Assembly: GCF_003797765.1 (NCBI RefSeq)
Contig: NZ_RKMB01000011.1
Coordinates: 1-64,000, forward strand
Direction: 5' to 3'
From: Ramlibacter sp. WS9
Lineage (GTDB): Bacteria; Pseudomonadota; Gammaproteobacteria; Burkholderiales; Burkholderiaceae_C
DNA: 64,000 nt
Of the stretch, positions 42,740 to 51,820 are shown piece by piece. Numbering within the stretch: the first letter of the stretch is position 1; each line of letters opens with the position of its first letter. The notes below the pieces were generated by a model, which was given only the letters and a program-made list of their open reading frames with translations, made no database searches and was not told the DNA's origin. The position numbers and the translations under genes are program-made.

Positions 42740-45700
42740 TCACTCCTGCAGAGGCGCCAGCAGGTCGAGATCGCGCAGGATCTCGCTGGCGAGGATGGCA
42801 TCGAGCTGGCCGAAGGGCACCAGCCCCTCGTTGCCATAGGTTCCGGTCTTGCGCAACGTGACTTCCGGCATGCGCTGCCTGGGTTCGTAGGACATGTCGC
42901 CGACGATGGTGCCGGGGTCGAGCGAAACGTCCACTTCGAGGCCTTCGCCCAGGCGCCGCGTGAACTCGCCGACCCAGCCCGCGTCCTGCGCCTGGCCGCG
43001 TTCCCAGCCGCGGTTGATGAGCCCCATCACGCTGCCGGTCGCCACGGTCTTGTCGGCGAAGCGTTTCAGCGTCGGCTGGCCCTGTTCGTCGGGCGTGAGC
43101 GTGTAAGTCTCGCGATCCAGCTGGCGGAACGGCTGCTGGATCTCGTAGTCGGCGAACACCTGGCCGAAAGCCGCATGCATCGCCGCGTCCAGCTCCAGCA
43201 CGTGGCAGATGCCCACACTGGCGTCCGCGGGCAGCTCGAACCGCAGGTCGTCGGCGCCCGCCAGCGTCGCGTCTTCGGCGAGCCGGAAGCCGTCCGTGAG
43301 GCGGCCCTCCGCGTAGACGCCCCAGACCAGCCGCGCGGCGAGGTGGCGCATCAGCGGATGCTCGACGAAGAACAGCTGGAAGTCGGCGGCGCTCCAGCGG
43401 CGACGCGCGACCATGCCCATCTCCAGCCGGATCAGCTGCAGGCTGGCGACGGCCTTCGCGTCCTTCTTCATCAGCTTGTAGCGCTCGGTCGCGGCCTCGG
43501 CGAGCGCGGCGTCGTCGGTTTTCACCGCCTTGGGCAGGTCCTTCAGGCGCGCCCCTTCGGCATCCCGAACGAAGGGCTTGAGCGCCTCGTCGAATCCGAT
43601 GGTGAACTGGCGCGGCCCGAAGTCCAGCACCACCGTGCCGCTTTCATCCAGCCCGAGGTCCGGCACCAGGCGGTCAGCCAGTTCCTCCGGCGTGAAGCCG
43701 CGCGCTTCGGCGACGGCGGCGATCTTTTCCTTCGCGCGCTCCTGCAGGGCCTTGAACTTGACCTTGCCCGCGATGCCGTTCAGGTGCATCAGCGCGACGT
43801 CGGTGCCGATCGCGGCCAGCAGATCCAGCCCGGTGACGGCGCGCGCATGCGCCGACTCGCCCGGCCATTCGCGGATGCGCGGCGCCAGCCGGCGCGCGGT
43901 TTCGTCGTCGCCCAGCAGGCCGAGCGCGCTGAAGGCCCAGGCTTCCTTGCTGGGAGCGCCGGCGGTGAGCCAGGCCTCGAACAAGTCCCAGGCGAATTCA
44001 GCCAGCGAAGCGGGCGCGCAGGCATCCCGCACCAGTTGCAGGCCGGCGTAAGGCGCGTCGAGCTTGCTGATGGCGAGCATGGTGCCCAGGTGTTCGGCGG
44101 CAGCGACAGGCAGCGCGCCGCCCGAGTGCAGCACCGGCCGGCGGAACGCGGCCGGCACGAAGAAAGCCGGCAGCTTCGGCATGCGTGCGGGCAACGCCAG
44201 CAGCGGGTCCAGCGCGAGCAGTGCGTCGAGCGCCGCCGTCATGCCCGCGCCGTAGCCGGCGGCGACTTCGCGCGCGAGGGCATCGAAGCCCTGCGCGTGC
44301 AGCCAGCGCACTGCGTAGCGCGCATCGTCACGCGCGCTCGCCGCGCCTTCGCGGAAGGCCTGCGGCAACGCCTCCGACAGCGCCGTGCGCGCATGGGCGC
44401 GCAGCCAATGCTCGGCCACGCCGCGCGATTTCTTCAGGTTGCGCAGCGCGCGCGCCATGGTCTCGACCAGCCGCGGGCTGTCGATGCCCGCGGCGAGCGG
44501 CAGCGCCTTGTCGGGCGCGGCCTGGATCAGCCGTTGCAGGCCGGGCAGCGCGGCCACGCCGTGCCGGGCAAGGATGGCACGCACGGCCGGGCCCGGCTCG
44601 GCCCAGAGCGCCCAGCTGGAAGGCGGGAAGCTGTTCCACAGGAGCAGCTGCGCCACCTGCGGCGAGGCCAGGATGAGATCGGGACGCGCACGGCTGTAGT
44701 AGTTGTCGATCTTCACGTCGCCGCCCTGCAAGGGCTGGCCGGCCAGCAGCCGTTCGGCGCCGCTGGCGGTGAGGCCGAGGTCCTGCGGGAAGCGCTCACC
44801 CTTGGGCATATTGCGCAGGCGATGTTCGACCTCGAAGCCGCGTGCTTCGCGCAATGCGGCTTCGTCCCATTCCAGCCGGTCGGGCAGCGGCTGCGGTGTC
44901 ACGGCCAGCACGGGCAATTCGCCCTGTCGCGCGCGACCCAGCCACGGCGGTGCGCGCAAGACGTCCGGCAGCTGCTCGGGTGAGGCTTCGGGCCGCTGCA
45001 GCAACGCGAGCGTCGCTTCGAAGCGGCTGCGCAAGGTTGGCTCGGCGCCGGCCAACGCCTGTTGCAGCGCGCCCGGGGCCCGCAGGGCCATACGCACCGT
45101 CCAGCCTTCCAGCATGCGGTCGCCAGCGCTCATGCTGCGCTGGATCGTCTGCTGGAGCACCGCGGCGGGATAGTCCGCCGCGAGTTTGTCGAGCCCGTCC
45201 CGCACCTCGGCATTGTCGATGCCGCTGGCGAGCAAGCCGACGATGGCCGGTGTCTTCAGGCGCAGCAGCAGCGTGACGGTTTCGCGCGCGGTGTCGCGGT
45301 TCTCCGCGCGCGCCAGCGCCCAGGCGAACGCGGGCAGGGTCTCTTCGCCATGCACGGCCACTTGCACCAGAAGGGCAGGCCGCACCACACCCCAGTGCAA
45401 CCAGGCCTGCGCCTTGGCGTAGCGGATCCAATCCGCCACCGGCAGCGCGGTCGCAAGCAGCAGGTGGCCTTCGTGAGGCGCCGCGCCCGCGGCTTCGATG
45501 CACCAGTCCGCCAGGTGCGGAAAGACGAAGGCGAACGCCGGTGCCCAATCGGAGTGCTGCGCCTTGAGCGCGCCGGCCGCGGCCAGCGCTTCTTCGTACG
45601 CGGCGGGTTCGGCGGCGGCGACGGCCCAGCGCAGCGTCGTGAGGGGCTCCTCGCTCCGGTAGGCCGTACCCTGGCCGCCCTGCTGCGCGGCCCAGAGGCG

Positions 45701-46486
45701 CAGGACGACTTCCAGCGCGAAGGGCAGGCCGTGCAGCGTGCAGCAAGCGTGCACGGCGCGCTGGATTCCAAACTCGTTGCTGTCCCGCGGCTGCCCGTAT
45801 CCCTGCGAAAGTTCCGCGCACCAGACCTGCGCCAGCAATTCCATCCACGCATTCCCATCCTTGCGCGAGAACGCTTCGTGCGTGAGGTGGTCCTTCGAAG
45901 CCTGGCCCCAGGGCGACCACGTCGCGCCGACCGCCAGCGCCATGGCGGCGAGGAGGTCGTGCCGGAACCACTTGGCGGCGGAAGCGAAAGCGGGCACCGG
46001 CTGCCCCGGCGTGTAGGGCTGCTCCGGCGGGGGGACATGGACGCCGCGCAGCGCGGGCAGTTCCTGGCGCAGGGCGGGTGTCCATTCGAAGCCGCCTTCG
46101 GGCCAGGCGATGTCCGCCGACGGGGCAGGCGTGGGGTTTGCCGTGGGCAGCGCCGGCGCAACCGGCGCGGGGGAGGCCGTGGGCGTGGCTGGCGCTGTTG
46201 CCGCTGGCGCCGGCGGAGCTTTCGCGGCAGGCCCTGCCGGGGCGGCCGGCTTGGCAGCCGCCAGCGCCAGGGTGCCGCCGCTGTTGACCAGGCCGTACCC
46301 CTTCCCCGTCTTCTCCTTGACCAGCTTCTCCCATTCCTTCTGCGCCGCCGCGGCATCACCGAAGGTCTTGGTCTTGGTCTGCCCCGCCGTACCGATGCGC
46401 CCGAAGCGCACCGTCAGGTTCATCCCACTCACTTCCACTTCCCAGAATTTGCTGGAAGCGCCTTCCACCAATTCATAGCGTTCCAT
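42740..46486 (-). CDS. WGR-DUF4132 protein, copy 1 (MolR/YehI-like)
   Basis: 1248-aa protein, first intact gene of the operon. Residues 1-75 form a WGR domain (MERYELVEGASSKFWEVEV, then VRFGRIGTAGQTKTKTF with Phe in place of the signature Trp). An Ala/Pro-rich linker of about 55 residues follows (residues 75-130), then the full DUF4132 region starting IAWPEGGFEWTPALRQELPA. Shared block: LGLLGDDETARRLAPRIREW, EELADRLVPDLGLDESG, FGPRQFTIGFDEALKPFVRD. WGR domains bind nucleic acid or stabilise protein contacts in PARPs and MolR. GAGGGA precedes the ATG at 46486. Size and layout match E. coli MolR (about 1200 aa). Confidence 0.9.
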   Translation of the reverse strand: MERYELVEGASSKFWEVEVSGMNLTVRFGRIGTAGQTKTKTFGDAAAAQKEWEKLVKEKTGKGYGLVNSGGTLALAAAKPAAPAGPAAKAPPAPAATAPATPTASPAPVAPALPTANPTPAPSADIAWPEGGFEWTPALRQELPALRGVHVPPPEQPYTPGQPVPAFASAAKWFRHDLLAAMALAVGATWSPWGQASKDHLTHEAFSRKDGNAWMELLAQVWCAELSQGYGQPRDSNEFGIQRAVHACCTLHGLPFALEVVLRLWAAQQGGQGTAYRSEEPLTTLRWAVAAAEPAAYEEALAAAGALKAQHSDWAPAFAFVFPHLADWCIEAAGAAPHEGHLLLATALPVADWIRYAKAQAWLHWGVVRPALLVQVAVHGEETLPAFAWALARAENRDTARETVTLLLRLKTPAIVGLLASGIDNAEVRDGLDKLAADYPAAVLQQTIQRSMSAGDRMLEGWTVRMALRAPGALQQALAGAEPTLRSRFEATLALLQRPEASPEQLPDVLRAPPWLGRARQGELPVLAVTPQPLPDRLEWDEAALREARGFEVEHRLRNMPKGERFPQDLGLTASGAERLLAGQPLQGGDVKIDNYYSRARPDLILASPQVAQLLLWNSFPPSSWALWAEPGPAVRAILARHGVAALPGLQRLIQAAPDKALPLAAGIDSPRLVETMARALRNLKKSRGVAEHWLRAHARTALSEALPQAFREGAASARDDARYAVRWLHAQGFDALAREVAAGYGAGMTAALDALLALDPLLALPARMPKLPAFFVPAAFRRPVLHSGGALPVAAAEHLGTMLAISKLDAPYAGLQLVRDACAPASLAEFAWDLFEAWLTAGAPSKEAWAFSALGLLGDDETARRLAPRIREWPGESAHARAVTGLDLLAAIGTDVALMHLNGIAGKVKFKALQERAKEKIAAVAEARGFTPEELADRLVPDLGLDESGTVVLDFGPRQFTIGFDEALKPFVRDAEGARLKDLPKAVKTDDAALAEAATERYKLMKKDAKAVASLQLIRLEMGMVARRRWSAADFQLFFVEHPLMRHLAARLVWGVYAEGRLTDGFRLAEDATLAGADDLRFELPADASVGICHVLELDAAMHAAFGQVFADYEIQQPFRQLDRETYTLTPDEQGQPTLKRFADKTVATGSVMGLINRGWERGQAQDAGWVGEFTRRLGEGLEVDVSLDPGTIVGDMSYEPRQRMPEVTLRKTGTYGNEGLVPFGQLDAILASEILRDLDLLAPLQE

Positions 46487-46692
46487 CGTCCCTCCCTCGC
46501 CGGTGTCAACAGTTCCACGTCGCGCAAGATTTCGTTGACCAGAACAGAGTCCGGCCGGGAGAACGGGACGCGCTGGAACCGGCCCGTGTCGTCCCGCAAC
46601 GTCAACTCGAGCCTAGCCAGTGCCTGCACCCGTTCGGCGTTCGGACCATCCCGGCCATAGCCGAGTCTGAAGTGCAGTTCGGCCAAGTATGG
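46429..46692 (-). pseudogene. C-terminal remnant of a fifth DUF4132 copy
   Basis: In the frame ending at 46429 the segment LAELHFRLGYGRDG...ALARLELTLRDDTGRFQRV...VNEILRDVELLTPAREGR resembles the last 70 residues of the DUF4132 proteins (compare ASEILRDLDLLAPLQE). The family stop is lost, so the frame runs 57 bases into the copy-1 gene. Upstream of about 46692 the similarity ends abruptly and transposase-like sequence follows about 160 bp later. This shows that the array was once longer at its 5' end. Confidence 0.65.
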
Positions 46693-46849
46693 CATGGGTT
46701 TGGCGCGCAAAAAACACCGCTGATTGCTGAAGTCGGAGCGGTCGCAGACGTTGTATGACGAGGCCGTTGTTGACAACTCGGCTTACGGTCTGGCGTACAC
46801 GCAATCCATCACGCAGCAAGTCTGAGTCGGCGTTTCGCTCAGTCCACCA

Positions 46850-47200
46850 ATTGACACGCTGATCGACTTCGCAGTCGGGGATTCTCCTGATCCGCGTGCC
46901 CTCGGTGATAAAGGCGATTAACCGCATTTGCCCACGGCACATCGCGCACAGCTGCGGAACAACCTCGTAGATACACGTGCGATCAACACCGCCCACAGGT
47001 AGTGCGCCGGTGAGCGCTTGGGTGGCGCGCAGGTTCGGGCGTGGGTGGGACAGTTGCCTTGCGGCAGCACCCAGGCACGCACCCGCGGTAGTCTGCCCGC
47101 CCTGCACCGCAACCGGTTGCGCCGGTGCTGCCTGGGCCATGGCCACCACCGCGGCCCTCAGCGAGCGCGCAGGATGCGCCGGCGCAAGGTAGCCGGCACC
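46850..47200 (-). pseudogene. IS91-family transposase C-terminal remnant
   Basis: Minus-strand fragments in shifting frames spell the C-terminal region of IS91-type Y2 transposases: RSLRAAVVAMAQ near 47150, RSPAHYLWAVLIARV near 46990, then, after a frameshift, YEVVPQLCAMCRGQMRLIAF with ITEGTRIRRI (residual zinc-ribbon Cys and the MRLIAFIT phrase). At least one frameshift and loss of the N-terminal catalytic part make it non-functional. No terminal repeats recognised. It borders the DUF4132 array. Confidence 0.7.
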
Positions 47201-47282
47201 TGGGCCACGGCAGCCTCATCGATTGCACTGGCAGGGAGGAAGAGAAGTCAAGCCCGCTATGACCGCATTTGCGGGCAAAGCC

Positions 47283-48209
47283 ATGTCAACGGGCGCCGGC
47301 GCGCAGCGTTTGACAACTGTGCGCCTCACCCTGATCGCCGTCTTTGCCCTGGCTTGCGCCCTGCCCGCCTTTGCACAAGCGCAGCAACTTACCATCCCCT
47401 TCGTCGACGCCCACGCCCACCTCAACGACGAAGCAATGCAGCTGGAATTCATGGACCGTTACGGCGCCAGCCATGCCGTCGTGTTCTGGGGCGGCCGCAG
47501 CGACAACGACACCGTGGCCCAGGCCGCCAAGCGCCATCCGCAACGCCTTATCGCCTTCGCATCCATCTCGCCGGAGCGCACCGCCTACCGCCCGGCGTGG
47601 GACGGCAACGACAAGGCTTTGCTGGAAACGCTGGACCGGCTGCTCGCGTCCGGCCAGTACAAAGGCATCGGCGAGATCTCCGCCGTGCACTTTCCTTCAG
47701 CGGGTTTCGGCGAAACCAACTTCGACCCGCTGGGCCCGATGGTGACAGGCATCATGGCGCTGGCCCGCAAGCACAAGGTGCCGGTGATGCTGCACATCGA
47801 GTCCACGCGCATGGCGGAACTCTCGGCGCTGCTGGAGCAGTTCTCGGACGTGCCGGTGATCTGGGCTCACGGCGGCTACACGCCGCTGTTCCTGGCGCAG
47901 CGAATGCTGCAGCGCCATGCCAATCTCTACTACGAGCTCAGCGCACGCACCTGGCCGCGGCATCCGCGGTCGCCCGACTACACCATCCTGCGCGACGGCG
48001 TGCAGGTGTGGCCGGAGTGGCTGGCCCTGATCGAGGCGCAGCCAAGGCGCTTCCTGGTGGGCACGGACGCGAGCCATCGGTCGCGCGACAGCGAAGTGAT
48101 GAAGTTCGAGAGCGTGCAGAACCTGCTGCGGCAGCTGAGCCCCGCCGCGCGGCTGCGCGTGGGGCAGGACAACCTGCTGGAGCTGGTCGGCTTGCGCGAT
48201 CGGAAGTAG
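47283..48209 (+). CDS. Exported amidohydrolase-family (TIM-barrel) protein
   Basis: 308-aa amidohydrolase_2-type protein. A Sec signal peptide is visible (VRLTLIAVFALACALPAFA) before the mature QAQQLTIPFVDAHAHL, where HAH is the metal-binding motif. IGEISAVHF, MLHIEST, WAHGGYTP and LVGTDASH supply the other metal/catalytic positions, ending in the Asp of GTD. Periplasmic hydrolase or decarboxylase-like enzyme; substrate unknown. Start uncertain: ATG at 47283 is used; ATG 47259 would add eight residues and overlaps a repeat-like GTCAAGCCCGCTATGACC sequence. Confidence 0.84.
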   Translation: MSTGAGAQRLTTVRLTLIAVFALACALPAFAQAQQLTIPFVDAHAHLNDEAMQLEFMDRYGASHAVVFWGGRSDNDTVAQAAKRHPQRLIAFASISPERTAYRPAWDGNDKALLETLDRLLASGQYKGIGEISAVHFPSAGFGETNFDPLGPMVTGIMALARKHKVPVMLHIESTRMAELSALLEQFSDVPVIWAHGGYTPLFLAQRMLQRHANLYYELSARTWPRHPRSPDYTILRDGVQVWPEWLALIEAQPRRFLVGTDASHRSRDSEVMKFESVQNLLRQLSPAARLRVGQDNLLELVGLRDRK

Positions 48210-48230
48210 CCGCCACTTTCAACGATGCAG

Positions 48231-48995
48231 CTACTTGCAAGACCACACGAGCGGCGTCACCCAGCGGCAATTGCCGATGCTCGTGGCATCCTCCTCCGCC
48301 GCCGGCTGGCTGCCAGCCTGGGCAGGCGGCGCAACTGCGAATGACGCCCGCGCCTCCGGCCGGCGCAGCAGATGTTCGTGGCGCGCCACGGCCTGCACCA
48401 TGGCCACGCTCGGGTACATGCCCGTGGCGGCAAGTTCCTTCTGCCGCTCCTTGATGCTGGCGAGCACGGGCTCGCCCTGCGCAGTGTTGAGCACGGGGTA
48501 ATCGCCCTTGGCGCGTTGCAGGACGCTTTCCACTTCGGCAGCCGCGGCGCTTTCCGCCGCAGCCTTGCGGGCGGCTGCCGCCTTCGAGGCAGCGATGCGA
48601 TCGACCTCTGCCCTGTCGGCGACCGCTTTCCTGGCCGCGGCCTGCTCCGCTTGCTCGCGCTCGCTCGCGTCCATCAGCGCTGCCCGCCGCGCGGCCTCGG
48701 CAGTCGAGAGCGTCTCGGGCCTGTTGAAGTCGATCGGCGGCGGCGCCGGCTCTGCCGAGTCGGCCGCGGTTGCGGTCGCCGGCATCGCGCCGCCTGTGGA
48801 CTGTGACGAAGTGGGGCCACGCAGGCGGATCGTCGTGCCGGAACTCTCGGAGTCGGACTTCTTGCTGGCCCCGGCACCGCTGCTGCTGCGGCCACCACGA
48901 CCCTTCGCGTCGACCTCCGCGACGAACGCCACCAAGGCCAGTAGCAGGAAGACCCGGCCAGCGGCCGAAAGCATAGTCGACGAGAACGAAATCAT
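48231..48995 (-). CDS. Secreted Ala-rich coiled-coil protein of unknown function
   Basis: 254-aa protein with a Sec-type signal (GRVFLLLALVAFVAEVDAKG). The mature protein has a Gly/Ser/Lys-rich segment, a proline-rich stretch (PAPPPIDFNRPET), then a long Ala/Glu/Lys/Arg-rich coiled coil of about 80 residues, and a C-terminal tail with two Cys (IGNCRWVTPLVWSCK) that may form a disulfide. No family recognised. ATG 48995 has a strong GGAGGG site upstream; earlier in-frame starts lack a signal peptide. Convergent with the amidohydrolase gene. Confidence 0.75.
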   Translation of the reverse strand: MISFSSTMLSAAGRVFLLLALVAFVAEVDAKGRGGRSSSGAGASKKSDSESSGTTIRLRGPTSSQSTGGAMPATATAADSAEPAPPPIDFNRPETLSTAEAARRAALMDASEREQAEQAAARKAVADRAEVDRIAASKAAAARKAAAESAAAAEVESVLQRAKGDYPVLNTAQGEPVLASIKERQKELAATGMYPSVAMVQAVARHEHLLRRPEARASFAVAPPAQAGSQPAAEEDATSIGNCRWVTPLVWSCK

Positions 48996-49125
48996 GTTTC
49001 CCCACCCTCCAGTTGTCTCCAGTGTAGCCAAAAGTTGATGTGCAAAGATCGGACTTGTCCATCGCCTGATGAGTCCTTGAAAGTGCCATTCGACGACTTG
49101 ATCCGGCATCCATGGCGGCGAGTGG

Positions 49126-49157
49126 ATTGCGGGTCAAGCCAAGATCAAGCCCGCAAT
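49126..49157. repeat. REP-like palindrome at the 3' end of aceE
   Basis: ATTGCGGG (49126-49133) and CCCGCAAT (49150-49157) form a perfect 8-bp inverted repeat, with TCAAG repeated in the loop; GTCAAGCCCGCAATGAC-type sequences are dispersed repeats in this group of bacteria. One arm overlaps the last codons of aceE. Related degenerate copies lie near 26533 and 47247. Without a T-tract it is not a classic terminator. Confidence 0.5.
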
Positions 49158-51820
49158 GACAGCGTGTGACGGGCGGCCTTGACGATAGCGGCCGCATCCA
49201 CACCGAAGAACTCTCGCAGCGCAGCCCGCGTGTCGCTGCGTCCGAAGCCGTCGGTGCCGAGCGTGAGGTAACGCCGGCCCTCGGGCAGGAAAGCGCGCAC
49301 CGATTCCGGCACCGCGCGAACGTAGTCCGTCGCGGCGACGATCGGACCAGAGTTGCCTTTCAACAGCGTGCGAATGTACGCTTCGTCATTCCCGCGCAGG
49401 CGGGAATCCAGGGCGCCCTGGCCCCCCGCCTCCGCGGGCGTGACGGCAATCCCATCCCGCGCCAACTCGCTCCAGCTCGTCACGCTCACCACCTCGCACG
49501 CCACACCTTCAGCGGCGAGCCGTTCCGCCGCCTTCACCACCTCGGTCAAGATCGCGCCCGAGCCCATCAGCGTCACCTGCGGCTTGCCTTCGCCGTACGC
49601 GCCGAAGCGATACGCCCCGCGAATCACGCCCTCTTCCGCACCCGCCGGCAGATCCGGCTGCGCGTAGTTCTCGTTCATGAGCGTGACGTAGTAGAAAACG
49701 TCTTGCTGCTCCACCAACATCTCGCGCATGCCGCGGTCGATGATCACGGCCATTTCGCCGGCGTAGGCCGGGTCATAGGCCTTGCAGTTGGGAATCGTCG
49801 CCGCGACGAGATGCGATGTGCCGTCCTGGTGCTGCAAGCCCTCGCCACCCAGCGTCGTGCGGCCCGACGTCGCGCCCAGCAGGAAGCCGCGCGATCGCTG
49901 GTCCGCCGCCGCCCAGATCGCGTCGCCCACACGCTGGAAGCCGAACATCGAGTAGTAGATGTAGAACGGCAGCATGGGCACGCCGTGCACGCTGTAGCTG
50001 GTGGCCGCGGCCGTCCAACTGGCGATGGCGCCGGCTTCGCTGATGCCCTCTTCCAGAATCTGCCCGTCCAGCGCCTCGCGGTACGACAGCACCGAGCCGA
50101 TGTCTTCCGGCTCGTAGCGCTGGCCCACGCTGGAATAGATGCCCACCTGCTTGAACAGGTTGGCCATGCCGAAGGTGCGCGCCTCGTCGGCGACGATGGG
50201 CACCAACCGTTGACGGAACTCGATGTCCTGCGGACCCAGGGTCTTGTCTTTCAACAAGTTGCCCAGCAGCCGCACGAAAGCCATGGTGGTCGACATCTCC
50301 TTGCCCGCCGCCGCGGTGGCGAAGGCGGCATACGAAGCGAGAGCAGGCACGGGTATGGCCTGCGAGGTGGTCTGCCTTTTGGGCAGGTAGCCTCCGAGCT
50401 TCGCGCGCTGAGCATGCATGTAGCGCATCTCGGCGCTGTCTTCCGCCGGCTTGAAGAATTCGAGATTGGTCGCCTGCGCATCCGAGATCGGCAGGTTGAA
50501 GCGATTGCGGAACTCGATGAGTGCGCCTTCGTCCAGCTTCTTCTGGCTGTGCGTCGTCATCTTGCCCTGGCCGGCCGTGCCCATGCCGTAGCCCTTCTTG
50601 GTGTGAGCCAGGATCACCGTGGGCTGGCCGCGATGCGCGGCGGCCGCCGAATACGCGGCGTGGATCTTCACCAGGTCGTGCCCGCCGCGCTTCAGGCGGT
50701 CGATCTGTTCATCGGTCATGCCCTGGGCCAGGCGCTGGAGCTCCTCGTTCTGGCCGAAGAAGTTGTCGCGGTTGAAGCGGCCGTCCTTGGCCGCGAACGT
50801 CTGCATCTGCCCGTCGACCGTGTTGGCGAAGGTGCGGGCCAGCGCGCCGGTGACGTCGCGCGCGAACAGGCCGTCCCAGTCGCTGCCCCACACCAGCTTG
50901 ATGACGTTCCAGCCCGCGCCGCGGAACAGCTTTTCCAGCTCGTCGATGATGCGGCCGTTGCCGCGCACCGGGCCGTCGAGCCGCTGCAGGTTGCAGTTGA
51001 CCACCCACACCAGGTTGTCGAGCTTCTCGCGCGAGGCGAGCGTGAGCGCGCTCATCGATTCGGGCTCGTCCATCTCGCCGTCGCCGAACACGCCCCACAC
51101 TTTCCGGCCTTCGCAATTCAACAGGTTGCGGTGGGTGAGGTAACGCATGAAGCGCGCGTGATAGATCGAGCTGATGGGGCCGATGCCCATCGAACCGGTG
51201 GGAAACTGCCAGAAGTCCGGCATCAGCCACGGGTGCGGGTAGCTGGAAAGGCCGCGCGCGCCGTCGGCCGGGGCGGTGATCTCTTGCCGGTAGTGCGCGA
51301 GGTCGTTCTCGGTCAACCGCCCTTCCAGATAGGCCCGCGCATAGACGCCCGGCGCGCTGTGCGGCTGGAAGAACACCAGGTCGCCGCCCTGCGATTCATT
51401 GCGAGCCTGGAAGAAGTGGTTGAACCCCACCTCGAACAAATCCGCCGCACTCGCATACGACGCGATGTGCCCGCCCAACTCCCCATACGCCGCGTTCGCC
51501 CGCGCCACCATCGCGAGCGCATTCCATCGCATCAACGAACCCAGCCGTTCCTCAATGGCCAAATCTCCCGGAAACGCCGGCTGCTGATCCACCGCGATGG
51601 AGTTGACATACGGCGTCACCAGCTCCGGCGACCAGCCGACGTGCGGGCTTCGCGCCAGCGCCGCGATCTCGTCGAGGATGAAGCGCGCCCGCGCCGGGCC
51701 GTGCGTGGCCACCAGCGATAGCAGCGCGTCGCGCCATTCGGCGGTTTCGGCCGGGTCGCCGTCTTCTTTGATGCTGCCGGTTTCGTCGGCCAGGAATCGG
51801 GTAAGGCTATGGTCGGTCAT
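49145..51820 (-). CDS. aceE: Pyruvate dehydrogenase E1 component, homodimeric type
   Basis: 891-aa thiamine-diphosphate-dependent E1. The ThDP motif runs from GDGEMDEPES to NCNLQRLDG, with GRTTLGGEGLQHQDG and YYVTLMNENYAQP in the central domain and GTDGFGRSDTR near the C-terminus, all as in AceE. It decarboxylates pyruvate and acetylates the E2 lipoyl domain. No aceF or lpd is adjacent, so it is either a stand-alone paralogue or acts on another 2-oxo acid; a relative divergent from an Lrp regulator, MdeB of Pseudomonas putida, acts on 2-oxobutyrate. A REP doublet of about 62 bp (49384-49445) is inserted in frame in the C-terminal domain, giving an extra peptide including SRLRGND. Confidence 0.9.
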   Translation of the reverse strand: MTDHSLTRFLADETGSIKEDGDPAETAEWRDALLSLVATHGPARARFILDEIAALARSPHVGWSPELVTPYVNSIAVDQQPAFPGDLAIEERLGSLMRWNALAMVARANAAYGELGGHIASYASAADLFEVGFNHFFQARNESQGGDLVFFQPHSAPGVYARAYLEGRLTENDLAHYRQEITAPADGARGLSSYPHPWLMPDFWQFPTGSMGIGPISSIYHARFMRYLTHRNLLNCEGRKVWGVFGDGEMDEPESMSALTLASREKLDNLVWVVNCNLQRLDGPVRGNGRIIDELEKLFRGAGWNVIKLVWGSDWDGLFARDVTGALARTFANTVDGQMQTFAAKDGRFNRDNFFGQNEELQRLAQGMTDEQIDRLKRGGHDLVKIHAAYSAAAAHRGQPTVILAHTKKGYGMGTAGQGKMTTHSQKKLDEGALIEFRNRFNLPISDAQATNLEFFKPAEDSAEMRYMHAQRAKLGGYLPKRQTTSQAIPVPALASYAAFATAAAGKEMSTTMAFVRLLGNLLKDKTLGPQDIEFRQRLVPIVADEARTFGMANLFKQVGIYSSVGQRYEPEDIGSVLSYREALDGQILEEGISEAGAIASWTAAATSYSVHGVPMLPFYIYYSMFGFQRVGDAIWAAADQRSRGFLLGATSGRTTLGGEGLQHQDGTSHLVAATIPNCKAYDPAYAGEMAVIIDRGMREMLVEQQDVFYYVTLMNENYAQPDLPAGAEEGVIRGAYRFGAYGEGKPQVTLMGSGAILTEVVKAAERLAAEGVACEVVSVTSWSELARDGIAVTPAEAGGQGALDSRLRGNDEAYIRTLLKGNSGPIVAATDYVRAVPESVRAFLPEGRRYLTLGTDGFGRSDTRAALREFFGVDAAAIVKAARHTLSLRA
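49384..49445. repeat. REP doublet inserted inside aceE
   Basis: Two palindromes in one unit: ATTCCCGC-GCAG-GCGGGAAT at 49388-49407 and CCCGC-CTCC-GCGGG at 49425-49438, bounded by CGTCA and TGACG. This is a common intergenic repeat in proteobacteria. Read on the coding strand it adds about 21 codons containing LDSRLRGNDE, a well-known REP-derived peptide, between ELARDG and AYIRTLL. Confidence 0.8.

Noticed and set aside
42626..44983. 785-codon plus-strand ORF, and similar long plus ORFs across 27-46 kb
   Set aside because: High-GC antisense frames of the DUF4132/SWIM/DUF5682 genes; Arg/His/Gln-rich, no domains, while the minus-strand genes align with each other as paralogues.
47247..47264. 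GTCAAGCCCGCTATGACC as a functional REP copy
   Set aside because: Only a degenerate half of the repeat; noted for the uncertain start of the amidohydrolase.
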